This document shows positions 26,943-35,425 of a stretch of 64,000 nucleotides of DNA, in pieces. The stretch lies in the NCBI RefSeq assembly GCF_001307805.1, contig NZ_CP013862.1:1488001-1552000 (forward strand), given 5' to 3'. This DNA is from Lentibacillus amyloliquefaciens (lineage in GTDB: Bacteria; Bacillota; Bacilli; Bacillales; Amphibacillaceae). Under the pieces are notes generated by a model that was not told the DNA's origin, made no database searches, and worked only from the letters and a program-made list of their open reading frames with translations. Position 1 is the stretch's first letter. Every line of letters starts with the position of its first letter. The position numbers and the translations under genes are program-made.

Positions 26943-28301
26943 TTAGTCAGTTGCTGATAACAATTTTCCAACGGGATCACCAGTAATGCCATGATTCAAA
27001 TCATAAACGACATTCCCGCGGACGATTGTTTTCGTAACTTGTGCATTAATTTGCCGGCCTTCATAGGCACTGTGTTTATTTTTATAATAAAGATCTTCAC
27101 GGTTAAGGGTATACGATTGATTCGGATCGACTAAAATGATATCCGCATCCTTGGAAACAGCGATTTTGCCTTTATTCGGCAGATTAAAACGTTTCGATGG
27201 CGTTGTTGCAATCAGTTCGGTGAAGCGGCTGACCGATAAGCCATGCTGTTTTACCGCCAGATCAAACATCAGATCAACATTGTTCTGGGCACCGCTGATA
27301 CCACCCCAGGCTTCAAAAATATTGCCTTCTTTCAAATCCTCTGTACACGGGGAATGGTCGGACGTTATCCAATCAATATTGCCAGCCATCAGCTCGTCCC
27401 ACAGTTTAGCCTGATCTTCTGCTTTGCGCAACGGCGGCTGACACTTGGCTTTCGGTCCGATTTCTGCCACATCTTCTGCAGTCATGGCAAAATAATGGAC
27501 ACATGATTCAACCGTAACGTCCACGCCTTCTGCGCGTGCCTGCTGGATCGCCTGGATCGCTTCCGAACTGCTGATATGAACAAGGTGCAATTTACAACCA
27601 GTTTCTTTGGCAAACAGTAACGCGCGCTGAACAGCTTCCACTTCTGTAAAAATTGGCCGGGACTCAACGAAATCCATTGCGGTTGTCTTCCCTTGCTGTA
27701 CTTTTTCTTTGGCCAGATTATCTGTAACATCCGGATTTTCCGCATGAATGCACAGTAATTGATCCCGCTCTGCCAGCTGTTGCATCCCTTTATAGAGCGT
27801 ATAGTCATCCACATTTGTGAAATCACCCGGTATATCACTGCCGCAGCTGGCAATAAAACATTTAAAGGCAAGTACACCTGCATCGGTCAATTCATTCAAT
27901 TTATCCAAATTATCCGGAACAAGTCCGCCATAAAAGGCGTAATCCACATAGTTTTGTGTTTTGGCTGCATCCAATTTAAGGTCGAGCGCTTCTTTATTCG
28001 TTGTTGCAGGCAAGGCATTTAAAGGCATTTCGACATAACTGGTCGTACCACCTGCCGCCAGCGCTTTGGAGCCTGTCTCAAATCCTTCCCATTCAGTACG
28101 GCCCGGTTCACTGATATGGACATGTGTATCAATCATGCCAGGCATCACATATTGTCCGTCTGCCTGAATAACTTCCTTGGCTTCATCCTCGATATGTGTT
28201 GCAATGCAGGCAATCTTTTCATCTTTTATGCCGATATCAACTTTGCGGACATCATTATGAAAAACAACGTCGCCACCTTTTATTATTAAGTCATAAATCA
28301 T
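26943..28301 (-). CDS. allB: Allantoinase paralogue (second copy)
   Basis: A 452-residue paralogue of the downstream gene, with the full metal set: DTHVHISEPG, Lys in GVLAFKCFIASCGSD, HAENPDVTDN, HLVHISSSE and SDHSPCTEDL. It differs in the active-site loop after the Lys (CFIASCG against AFMPPSG), so stereochemistry or ring preference may differ. AAGGAG precedes the ATG. It is the first gene of a two-gene unit with the other allantoinase gene. One copy may act on allantoin and the other on a related ring such as hydantoin or the opposite enantiomer; this is inference. Confidence 0.85.
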   Translation of the reverse strand: MIYDLIIKGGDVVFHNDVRKVDIGIKDEKIACIATHIEDEAKEVIQADGQYVMPGMIDTHVHISEPGRTEWEGFETGSKALAAGGTTSYVEMPLNALPATTNKEALDLKLDAAKTQNYVDYAFYGGLVPDNLDKLNELTDAGVLAFKCFIASCGSDIPGDFTNVDDYTLYKGMQQLAERDQLLCIHAENPDVTDNLAKEKVQQGKTTAMDFVESRPIFTEVEAVQRALLFAKETGCKLHLVHISSSEAIQAIQQARAEGVDVTVESCVHYFAMTAEDVAEIGPKAKCQPPLRKAEDQAKLWDELMAGNIDWITSDHSPCTEDLKEGNIFEAWGGISGAQNNVDLMFDLAVKQHGLSVSRFTELIATTPSKRFNLPNKGKIAVSKDADIILVDPNQSYTLNREDLYYKNKHSAYEGRQINAQVTKTIVRGNVVYDLNHGITGDPVGKLLSATD

Positions 28302-28490
28302 TTACAGTTCTCCTTTCATACAAAAATAAGGATTTCCACTACGAAACACTTAACCCATTATACAACATCTCACACATGAGGTCGTTATAGTAAGTAAACA
28401 AATTATGCACAATGAGTTGGTTCTTTTATATAATAACCCTTTTAACTTTATCCATTATAAACATCTAATTATTCATTTTGCATAAATCGG

Positions 28491-28610
28491 ATCTTCAATC
28501 AGTGGGGGGATTCCTTCTCCCCCACTGAATGTTAGATGAACGAATCGGACATTTAGGGACAGTTAACCGCCGTTCTTTGGCGGGTTACTGTCCATTACAT
28601 GCGGGATAAA
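28491..28610 (+). repeat. Structured repeat element, tandem array unit 1 (copy 2)
   Basis: A 120-nt unit with hairpin 1 (AGTGGGGG/CCCCCACT) like the long-stem copies, and hairpin 2 (GGACAGTTAACCGCC with GGCGGGTTACTGTCC) like the short-stem copies, so it is a mosaic of both. It ends ACATGCGGGATAAA. Confidence 0.8.
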
Positions 28611-28730
28611 GTGAAACTTCATTCAGCGGAATGCTTTTTCCCGCTGAATGTTAGTTGAACAGAATCGGACATTTAGGGACAGTTAACTGCCGCTCCTTCG
28701 CGGGTTACTGTCCATTACATGCGGGATAAA
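28611..28730 (+). repeat. Structured repeat element, tandem array unit 2 (copy 3)
   Basis: Exactly 120 nt and nearly identical to unit 3. Hairpin 1 is TTCAGCGG...CCGCTGAA; the linker is GTTAGTTGAACAGAATCGG; hairpin 2 is GGACAGTTAACTGCC with GCGGGTTACTGTCC. The 3' end is GCGGGATAAA. Confidence 0.82.
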
Positions 28731-28850
28731 GTGAAACTTCATTCAACGGAATGCTTTTTCCCGCTGAATGTTAGTTGAACAGAATCGGACATTTAGGGAC
28801 AGTTAACCGCCGTTCTTTGGCGGATTACTGTCCATTACATGCGGGATAAA
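28731..28850 (+). repeat. Structured repeat element, tandem array unit 3 (copy 4)
   Basis: Exactly 120 nt, directly following unit 2 with no spacer, with the same two hairpins and the same 3' end. All three units are antisense to the flanking allantoin genes and occupy the region between allB-2 and the NCS1 permease gene. Confidence 0.82.
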
Positions 28851-28856
28851 ACTTAT

Positions 28857-28882
28857 CCCCGATCTTTGTCAAAAGACCGGGG
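28857..28882 (-). terminator. Terminator-like hairpin after the NCS1 permease gene
   Basis: On the minus strand, CCCCGGTCTT pairs with AAGATCGGGG (one G-T pair) around a 6-nt loop, 25 nt past the permease stop codon. The T-tract is poor. It abuts the repeat array. Confidence 0.5.
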
Positions 28883-28907
28883 AATGATGGGCGCATTTTA
28901 AGATGCA

Positions 28908-30302
28908 CTATTTTTCCTCAAAAATCGTATCCTCTTTAAACCTGGACCCTTTAAAGGCATATTTCGATAACAGCGGGTAGACAATGCTTGCAACGACAAA
29001 GCCGATTACCCAGGCCAAGTCAACATTAATAAAGGCAAAAGCTGCACCGATAAGCATTGCCAGTAAAGCACTAAAATTATACCCGGCAAATGGTCCATCC
29101 TCTTTATACAAATCAGCTACATCCAATTTTTGTTTTCTCATCAAAAAATAATCGACTAACAAAATTGCAACGATCGGGCCTAAAAAGGCAGAGTATATTT
29201 TAATAAATAAATCGAGACCCTGTGAGTTATTTTCCTGAACAAGCATCCATGGGAAAGCTCCCATCGCCAGCAGTCCGGTAATGGTAACAGCCACTTTATA
29301 TCGCGCTTTTGTAATGAGTGAAATCACATAGGTAGGCGGAATAATATTGGCGACCATGTTTGTTGCAATGGTAGCCAAGACAATGAATGCCGATACTCCA
29401 AGAGTTACATACGAATTATCAATCACCATTGCTAAAGCAGTCGGCGGGTTGGTCACACCTGTCACACTGGCTGTCATCGCTCCGACAAGCAGTATAAAGC
29501 CATAGGAGATGAAAATCGGTGTGAAATACATGAATCCGCGCTTCTTATCGCTTATGCCAGTTTCAAGTTCTCTTGAATAGTCGGATGCGTTAAGGAAGAT
29601 TGCCGCATAGTTCCCTAAGAAAACCATGATATAACCGAAGAATGGCAGTCCCCAGGTTCCTTCAATTTGCACCCAGTTCGCCATTAATTCATCGCCATAC
29701 GATGTGACCAAAATCGTGAACACATAGACCATGGAAATCATGATTACAAAAGATGCCACCGTTTCGATCCATTTAATGGAATGGAACCCGTACCATGAAA
29801 GCACAATCTGCACAAGCGTCAATAAGACGAAGCAAATGGCAATGTTATCAAAAGCACCATTTGTCAAAATGATCATGATTTCATTCAGTGCCGATCCCCC
29901 GATCCAGCTCTGAATACCGTACCAAATAACAGCAGGTACACCACGCAAAAGTGATGAAATAATGGTCCCTTTCATCCCAAAAGACATTCTAAGCTGAATG
30001 ACATATGGAACGCCATTTTTATAACCCATTCTGTCATTAAAGGCAAAAACTGTCGAAATAATTAATATGGCTATAAAAGCTGCCAGCAATGTCTGGAAAA
30101 TATTAAGTGTTGCAACACCAGCAACCACAATGCTGGCTCCGAGGGTCATGTTACCCATGTTGACACCATCGCCAACCCACATGAACATATAAGGAATTTT
30201 GCCGACTTTTCGATCATTCGGACCGTTCGGCCTCAGCGATTTTTCCACATTCGGAAAATGCTGTTCATTCACCTCTTCGGAATTGTCTATTTGCTTTGCC
30301 AT
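28908..30302 (-). CDS. NCS1-family permease, probable allantoin permease
   Basis: A 464-residue, 12-segment NCS1 transporter related to allantoin permease PucI. It has the family's GDGVNMGNMTLGAS near TM1, LLRGVPAVIWYGIQSWIGG in TM3 and LGNYAAIFLNASDYSREL in TM6. AAAGGAG lies before the ATG. Its location between allB and allD genes makes allantoin or a hydantoin the likely substrate. It is probably the first gene of its own unit, with a terminator and the repeat array downstream. Confidence 0.85.
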   Translation of the reverse strand: MAKQIDNSEEVNEQHFPNVEKSLRPNGPNDRKVGKIPYMFMWVGDGVNMGNMTLGASIVVAGVATLNIFQTLLAAFIAILIISTVFAFNDRMGYKNGVPYVIQLRMSFGMKGTIISSLLRGVPAVIWYGIQSWIGGSALNEIMIILTNGAFDNIAICFVLLTLVQIVLSWYGFHSIKWIETVASFVIMISMVYVFTILVTSYGDELMANWVQIEGTWGLPFFGYIMVFLGNYAAIFLNASDYSRELETGISDKKRGFMYFTPIFISYGFILLVGAMTASVTGVTNPPTALAMVIDNSYVTLGVSAFIVLATIATNMVANIIPPTYVISLITKARYKVAVTITGLLAMGAFPWMLVQENNSQGLDLFIKIYSAFLGPIVAILLVDYFLMRKQKLDVADLYKEDGPFAGYNFSALLAMLIGAAFAFINVDLAWVIGFVVASIVYPLLSKYAFKGSRFKEDTIFEEK

Positions 30303-30622
30303 GTCTTCTAACTCCTTTTGTGCGTTCTATATTTTAAAAAGCGTACAGCTTGTTCATCATTTGGTATAATTCCATGAGCAAATGTCATGACGTATATGAA
30401 TCGCTTCCAACGCCAATAAGTATTATAACGCATTTCCCTGTCAGGGTCTTCATATCAAATGAACAAAATAATAATCATGCATTGTATAGCCTGCATAAGC
30501 TCCCGCTATAATTACAGCAACATGCATATTGTTTTGTCTCATTTGAACAAATATACTCTATAGACACATACGAAATGGAGCCACTTGTCAGGACACAAGA
30601 GACTCCACTACTTTATTTTCTT
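30303..30622. other. Gene-free region upstream of the permease gene
   Basis: 320 nt without a credible gene. Near the right end TGGAG...CTCCA and ACTTGT...ACAAG (about 30574-30607) can fold into a hairpin that may end the allD-1 transcript; it has no T-tract. The permease promoter should lie here, but no clear consensus was recognised. Confidence 0.4.
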
Positions 30623-31672
30623 CTATTTTGCAAACGGATCTTTATGATCATAATTGTTAAAATGGATGGCATCGCCGATTAAATAGTCATATATTTCATC
30701 CACAATGTCGATGCCATTTTCCTGATAACGTTGTGCTCTTTCAATACTCCGCTGTCCGGGGTATGACACCTGATCAAAACCCGGTGCCGGTTGTACCGCA
30801 TTTAAGTCTTTCATTGTCTGCGATATATTTTGTTTAAACGTTTCTATATCCGTAAAGTATGCCGGGTTAATCACGATATGGAGCTGTCCCAGATTTCGTC
30901 CTTCACTTAAATCTTGATACATGGAGGATACATTGCCTCCGAATGGGACGCCCAAGAGAACACCGGATAACACATCGACCATCATCATTAAGCCATATCC
31001 CTTTGGACCTGCGATTGGCAAGAGAGCTTTTACATCAAATGGATTGGTCGTTGCTTCACCATTTTCATCCACTGCCCAGTCATCGGGGATGGATTCATTT
31101 TTGGAGCGTGCATGCAGAATTTTTCCCCATGCCTGTACAGTCGTTGCCATATCAAAGGTGATAAAGTCTTCTTCGTCACCCGGAGCAGAAAAAGCAATTG
31201 GATTCGTGCCATAATACGGTTCAGCACCGCCAAACGGCACGACCATTGGATCTGACTGGCAAACGGATAAACCGATTAAATTTTCTTTGGAAGCTTGCTG
31301 GACAAAGTAGGACAATGACCCGCTGTGACTGATGCGTTTAACGCCTACAACGCCAATGCCGCTCTCTTTCGCCATATTAATCGCTTCATCCATTGCTTCT
31401 TTAGCAGCGACGTGACCGGCACCATTATCACCATCAAACAGCGCAGTGCTTGGGCCTGTCTTTTCAAAGGTGAACTGAGGATTCGTATTGATGCCGCCTT
31501 TTGCGATACGCTCGGCATAATATTCCACCCGCATCGCCCCATGGGAATGAACACCGCGTAAATCAGCATGCACGAGTACATCTGCTACGTCATCTGCATG
31601 ATCTTCTGTCAGACCTGCTTGATTGAGTTTATTTTTCATCAATTCTTTTAATTTTTGCTTGGATACTTTCAA
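30623..31672 (-). CDS. allD: Ureidoglycolate dehydrogenase (first copy)
   Basis: A 349-residue NAD(P)-dependent dehydrogenase of the malate/lactate/ureidoglycolate type. Conserved segments are GVHSHGAMRVEYYAERIAKG, KRISHSGSLSYFVQQA, CQSDPMVVPFGGAEPYYGTN, FDMATTVQAWGKILHARS and LLPIAGPKGYGLMMMVDVL, all matching E. coli AllD. It oxidises (S)-ureidoglycolate to oxalurate. Start chosen at TTG 31672 (AGAGG 8 nt upstream) because E. coli AllD starts at the equivalent residue. It lies 66 nt after its paralogue on the same strand. Confidence 0.88.
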   Translation of the reverse strand: MKVSKQKLKELMKNKLNQAGLTEDHADDVADVLVHADLRGVHSHGAMRVEYYAERIAKGGINTNPQFTFEKTGPSTALFDGDNGAGHVAAKEAMDEAINMAKESGIGVVGVKRISHSGSLSYFVQQASKENLIGLSVCQSDPMVVPFGGAEPYYGTNPIAFSAPGDEEDFITFDMATTVQAWGKILHARSKNESIPDDWAVDENGEATTNPFDVKALLPIAGPKGYGLMMMVDVLSGVLLGVPFGGNVSSMYQDLSEGRNLGQLHIVINPAYFTDIETFKQNISQTMKDLNAVQPAPGFDQVSYPGQRSIERAQRYQENGIDIVDEIYDYLIGDAIHFNNYDHKDPFAK

Positions 31673-31737
31673 TGTTGTCACCTCTCATTCGATTCTTATA
31701 TTGGACAAGGAGTTTTTTCCAATCGTATCTGAATGTC

Positions 31738-32787
31738 TTATTCGGCAAACGGATCTTTCGAGTCATATGCGTTATGATGAATCGCGTCTGATGTTAAATA
31801 CTCGTAAATATCATCAACGATTTCGATGCCATTCGCTTCATAATCCGCTTGAATGACCTCCAGGTTTTGCCCCGGGTAATAGACCTGATCAAAGCCGGGA
31901 GCCGGTTTGATATTATTCAGGTCATTCATAGAAGCTGTAATATTATCTTTAAACTGATTGATGGCTGTAAATTGTTCCGGATTAATCACAAGATGAAGCT
32001 GGCCTAAGTTTCTGCCTTCACTCAAATCGTGGTACATGCTGGACACCTTGTTACCAAACGGAAGACCAAGCAATACACCACTCAACACATCCACCATCAT
32101 CCCAAGGCCATAGCCTTTAGGACCGGCAATTGGCAGAAGTGCCTGAACCTTAAACGGATCTGTCGTTGCCTCACCATTTTTATCAACCGCCCACGTTTCC
32201 GGAATCGATTCATTTTTGGAGCGTGCGTGCAATATTTTACCCCACGCCTGCACGGTTGTAGCCATGTCAAAGCTGATGCATTTGCCATCATTTCCCGGTG
32301 CAGCAAATGCAATCGGATTGGTTCCGTAATAAGCTTCCGCACCGCCGAATGGCACAACCATCGGGTCTGACTGGCAGACGGAAAAGCCAACAAGGTCCTG
32401 CGCTGCAGCACGTTCAGTGAAATATGAAATAGCCCCGCTATGACTCATGTTTTTCACACCGACAACTGCCACACCAGTTTCTTTGGCCATCTGGATCGCT
32501 TCATCCATCGCAAGCTTTGCAGCAACATGGCCAGCACCATTATCACCATGCAAAACGCCTGAACTTGGACCTGTTTTTTCAAAATCAAATTCCGGCTCAT
32601 GATTAATACCGTGCTTTGCGATGCGTTCAGCATAGTACTCGACACGCATCGCACCATGCGAATGAATGCCTTTCGCATCGGCAAATGCGAGCACATCCGC
32701 CACAATCGCCGCATGTTCCTCATGTAAACCGGCTTTCGTTAATTTTGTTTGGATTAGATCGGTTAAATCCTGTTTTGATACTCTCAC
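31738..32787 (-). CDS. allD: Ureidoglycolate dehydrogenase (second copy)
   Basis: A 349-residue tandem paralogue with the same motif set (GIHSHGAMRVEYYAERIAKH, NMSHSGAISYFTERA, CQSDPMVVPFGGAEAYYGTN, LLPIAGPKGYGLGMMVDVL). It starts at GTG 32787 (AAGAGG 8 nt upstream), parallel to the other copy. The two differ mainly on the surface and in the last quarter. Whether both act on ureidoglycolate or one on another 2-hydroxy acid cannot be decided from the sequence. Confidence 0.87.
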   Translation of the reverse strand: MRVSKQDLTDLIQTKLTKAGLHEEHAAIVADVLAFADAKGIHSHGAMRVEYYAERIAKHGINHEPEFDFEKTGPSSGVLHGDNGAGHVAAKLAMDEAIQMAKETGVAVVGVKNMSHSGAISYFTERAAAQDLVGFSVCQSDPMVVPFGGAEAYYGTNPIAFAAPGNDGKCISFDMATTVQAWGKILHARSKNESIPETWAVDKNGEATTDPFKVQALLPIAGPKGYGLGMMVDVLSGVLLGLPFGNKVSSMYHDLSEGRNLGQLHLVINPEQFTAINQFKDNITASMNDLNNIKPAPGFDQVYYPGQNLEVIQADYEANGIEIVDDIYEYLTSDAIHHNAYDSKDPFAE

Positions 32788-32861
32788 TGTGAACACCTCT
32801 TATTTCGTTCTTATGAAACTCTATTCAGTTAAACGCTTTTTTCCGCTGGATAGACCTTCTA

Positions 32862-32986
32862 TAAAGTGAAACTTCATTCAGCGGAATGCTTTTTTCCCGC
32901 TGAATGTTAGTTGAACGGAATCGGACATTTAGAGACAGTTAACCGCCATTCCTGGGCGGTTTACTGTCCATTACATGCGGGATAAA
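32862..32986 (+). repeat. Structured repeat element, short-stem type (copy 5)
   Basis: It begins ATAAAGTGAAACTTCATTC. Hairpin 1 is CAGCGG...CCGCTG, the linker contains GAACGGAATCGGACATTTA, hairpin 2 is GACAGTTAACCGCC with GGCGGTTTACTGTC, and the end is GCGGGATAAA. It lies antisense between allE and allD-2. A degenerate extra hairpin (about 32824-32850) just before it may be the rest of another copy. Confidence 0.82.
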
Positions 32987-32989
32987 AGG

Positions 32990-33021
32990 AATGGTAAAAA
33001 GCAAAAATGCCTTTTACCATT
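32990..33021. terminator. Terminator after allE
   Basis: AATGGTAAAA and TTTTACCATT form a stem with an inner GCA/TGC pair, 11 nt past the allE stop on the minus strand. Confidence 0.65.
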
Positions 33022-33031
33022 TCATCATTGT

Positions 33032-33796
33032 TTATAGAAATGCATCCCGGTTGCAGTCTTTGGAATAAACGTATGATAACTTTTCGCGTCCTACTGCATA
33101 AGCTGCTTGAAGGCAATAGGTGTCCATGAAAATATAATCATCTTTTTTCACCGGAATCCATTCGTTATCAAGGTTGTACATCCCTTCACCGGACAACAGA
33201 TAGGCACCATGCTGCTGATAATGTGTTTCAACAAATGGATGGCTTGCCGCGGGATCGAACGTTAGAATATGGAAATTCATATCGAATGCAATATCGGATG
33301 GAAGCAAATCCTGAATATGAACATTTTCCATGTCATCATAAATAACTTCTTCATTCTCATTAGAGTTGCCGGAATGAACCCATGGTGTATGCCCTTCTAA
33401 TGGAATATGCTTTTGTTTGTAAAGAAATAGTCTTGAATCGTCATCCTGCAGATTTTCCAAATACATAGTTGCGGATGGCGGGCAATACAAATAGCCGCCT
33501 TGCTCGAGAACGAACTCTTCCTTATCCGCAGATGCTTTTATTTTGCCATCTAATACATAGACAAATGTTTCGACTTCATGATCACTGCCGAAGCCTTGTT
33601 CATTCTTGCCGCCTTTGTGCATTGTGACGATATAGTCGACAAATTTGGCACCTGTCTTAGGCGATGAGAGGATACTCATCGATACATTTTCAAATCCCGG
33701 CACAATATTATTGACTAACCCCTGAGGAGGTAAAATCATATATTTGCCAGGCTCAACAACAGCTCTGCTTGTTAAAATATCGTTAGGATACCCCAT
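33032..33796 (-). CDS. allE: (S)-ureidoglycine aminohydrolase
   Basis: A 254-residue bicupin enzyme (AllE, formerly YlbA) that converts ureidoglycine to ureidoglycolate plus ammonia. It begins MGYPNDILTSRAVVEPGKY. The Mn-binding cupin residues lie in the second half (HPFVETHYQQHGAYLLSGEG), and DTYCLQAAYAVG is near the end. ATG 33796 has AAGGAG 10 nt upstream. It is transcribed toward the allD pair but separated by a terminator and a structured repeat. A MITE-like element lies just upstream and may hold or displace its promoter. Confidence 0.88.
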   Translation of the reverse strand: MGYPNDILTSRAVVEPGKYMILPPQGLVNNIVPGFENVSMSILSSPKTGAKFVDYIVTMHKGGKNEQGFGSDHEVETFVYVLDGKIKASADKEEFVLEQGGYLYCPPSATMYLENLQDDDSRLFLYKQKHIPLEGHTPWVHSGNSNENEEVIYDDMENVHIQDLLPSDIAFDMNFHILTFDPAASHPFVETHYQQHGAYLLSGEGMYNLDNEWIPVKKDDYIFMDTYCLQAAYAVGREKLSYVYSKDCNRDAFL

Positions 33797-33828
33797 TGAT
33801 GAATCGCTCCTTCTCTTTAATTTTAAGA

Positions 33829-33980
33829 GGTTGTTCAAAAAGTCCGGTAACAATGACACATCGAATTTCTTCGTTGGCTTGTTTCTCCGCTGCTCATGTA
33901 TCTATAGGCATACATTCCACTGCTCGAAACTGCGCCGCCTCGAAATTCTCGGTCCTTGTTATCCTCCTTTTTGAACACGC
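33829..33980. mobile_element. MITE-like element with TTGTTCAAAAAG ends
   Basis: About 150 nt bounded by TTGTTCAAAAAG (33831) and CTTTTTGAACA (33967), with 9-nt direct repeats ATTTTAAGA outside (33820-33828 and 33981-33989). It has no coding capacity. A nearly internal-deleted version lies at 44848-44880. The direct repeats look like a target duplication, but TTTAAG also flanks the second copy, so part of it may belong to the element. Confidence 0.6.
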
Positions 33981-34060
33981 ATTTTAAGACTGATTTCTGT
34001 AAGATTGTTGTTTTGATACAAAACCCATAAACCGCGACGTACTTCAAATAATACCGCTCC

Positions 34061-34168
34061 GGAAATACACTCCGCGCACCTAAGGGCGGCTGGTGAGCCT
34101 CCTCGTGCTTGTCGCACTGCGGGGTCTCACCTATACCTTTGGTCCCGCAGGAGTCTCCGTGTATTTCC
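34061..34168. repeat. GC-rich palindromic repeat, left copy
   Basis: Ends GGAAATACAC and GTGTATTTCC are perfect inverted repeats. Inside are AAGGGCGGCTGGTGAGCC and GCAGGAGTCTCC, a composition typical of dispersed Bacillaceae repeats. It is non-coding. It faces the related element at 34185 in opposite orientation. Confidence 0.6.
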
Positions 34169-34184
34169 TACACTAACATGGCCG

Positions 34185-34314
34185 TTGATTGGAGCGAAGG
34201 GCAGTCGACTCCTGCGGGAAAACGGGCAGCTGAAGATCCCGCAGGAAGCGGTTTTTGCTTCCGAGGAAGCTGAAGCGTTGCCCGCGGAAAGCGACTGCCC
34301 GCAGCGGATATCAA
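34185..34314. repeat. GC-rich palindromic repeat, right copy
   Basis: Outer ends TTGAT and ATCAA; inner arms GGGCAGTCG (34199) and CGACTGCCC (34292) are exact inverted repeats. Inside are GACTCCTGCGGG and TCCCGCAGGA. It looks like the GGAGCGAAGG...GGATATCAA repeats scattered through Bacillus-type genomes. No transposase is nearby, so it is a non-autonomous or non-mobile repeat. Confidence 0.6.
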
Positions 34315-34401
34315 TCCTGCCATGTAAATTCGCAGTTCACACAAGCGCGAAGCAACAAAACTTACGAAAAGAGCCGATTTTAATGTTAAACTGCTTGCAC
34401 G

Positions 34402-35346
34402 TTACTTGGAAATAATCGTTCCGCTGTTTCCGCGAACGGCTTCATCCACTTTTTCCAGAGAACAAATGATAGACCTGCCATTTTCGGCATTTTTGGCAAA
34501 GTTCAATGCTGATTCAACTTTAGGACCCATGCTGCCTTTACTGAACTGACCTTCTGAAACGTATGCTTCAAGGTCTGACACCGAAATTTCTTCCAATGCC
34601 TTTTCATCCGGTTTTCCAAAGTTAACAAACACATGGTTAACATCCGTCAAGATCATGAATACATCAGCATTCACTTCTTCAGCCAGCTTATAGCCGCTGC
34701 GGTCTTTGTCAATAACCGCTTCGATACCTTCATATTCCCCATCTTCTCGCTGAATAACCGGGATTCCCCCGCCGCCGCATGCAACAACGAGATTGCCTGC
34801 CTCTGCAAGCTGCTTGATGGTGTCGGCTTCCAAAATATTGATCGGCTCTGGTGATGGTACAACACGACGCCAGCCGCGATTGGAATCCTCTTTCATGTTC
34901 CAGTTTCGTTCAGAAGACAGCGTTTTTGCTTCTTCTTCTGTATAAAAAGTGCCAATTGGCTTCGATGGATCATTAAAATCTTCGTCATCTTTTGACACTT
35001 GTGTCCGTGTTAGTGTATTAACAACAGGTACATCTATACCAAGTGCATTCAATTCACTTTGCAAACATTGCACCATCATATAACCGATGAACCCTTGTGA
35101 CTCGCCGTTCAATACATCCATAGGCATTGGTGGGACAACATTTTCTGCTTCTTCATTTTGCCGGAGAATATTACCCACTTGCGGGCCGTTGCCGTGTGTT
35201 ACTACAAGTTTATAGCCTTCTTGGATTAATTTTGCCAGAAACTTGCTGCTTGTCCGCACATTGTTTAATTGATTCTCGTACGTGCCTTCCTGATTCGGCT
35301 GTAATATAGCATTACCGCCTAACGCAACTACAATTGTTTTCGACAT
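34402..35346 (-). CDS. allK: Carbamate kinase of the oxamate pathway
   Basis: A 314-residue carbamate kinase (amino-acid kinase fold). VVALGGNAILQP is at the N-terminus, VTHGNGPQVGNILRQ follows, then VACGGGGIPVI and the C-terminal FSKGSMGPKVESAL. It transfers the phosphate of carbamoyl phosphate to ADP, giving ATP, NH3 and CO2. Gene order allF-allG-allK copies the E. coli oxamate carbamoyltransferase cluster, so it most likely uses carbamoyl phosphate from oxalurate rather than from citrulline. GAGGTTGAAGG lies before the ATG. Confidence 0.88.
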   Translation of the reverse strand: MSKTIVVALGGNAILQPNQEGTYENQLNNVRTSSKFLAKLIQEGYKLVVTHGNGPQVGNILRQNEEAENVVPPMPMDVLNGESQGFIGYMMVQCLQSELNALGIDVPVVNTLTRTQVSKDDEDFNDPSKPIGTFYTEEEAKTLSSERNWNMKEDSNRGWRRVVPSPEPINILEADTIKQLAEAGNLVVACGGGGIPVIQREDGEYEGIEAVIDKDRSGYKLAEEVNADVFMILTDVNHVFVNFGKPDEKALEEISVSDLEAYVSEGQFSKGSMGPKVESALNFAKNAENGRSIICSLEKVDEAVRGNSGTIISK

Positions 35347-35425
35347 CCTTCAACCTCTTTCTATGTCCTGCATGATTTCTGGTGAAAGGCATGCGGCACG
35401 AAGACCGCACGCCAGTTATAGCCAG

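Noticed and set aside
28491..28850. Tandem 120-bp units considered as a CRISPR array
   Set aside because: Units are directly joined without unique spacers, each unit holds two hairpins, and single copies occur elsewhere; no cas genes are present.
34185..34415. Plus-strand frame of 76 codons between allE and allK
   Set aside because: It lies inside the GC-rich palindromic repeat and has repeat-derived composition with no ribosome site.
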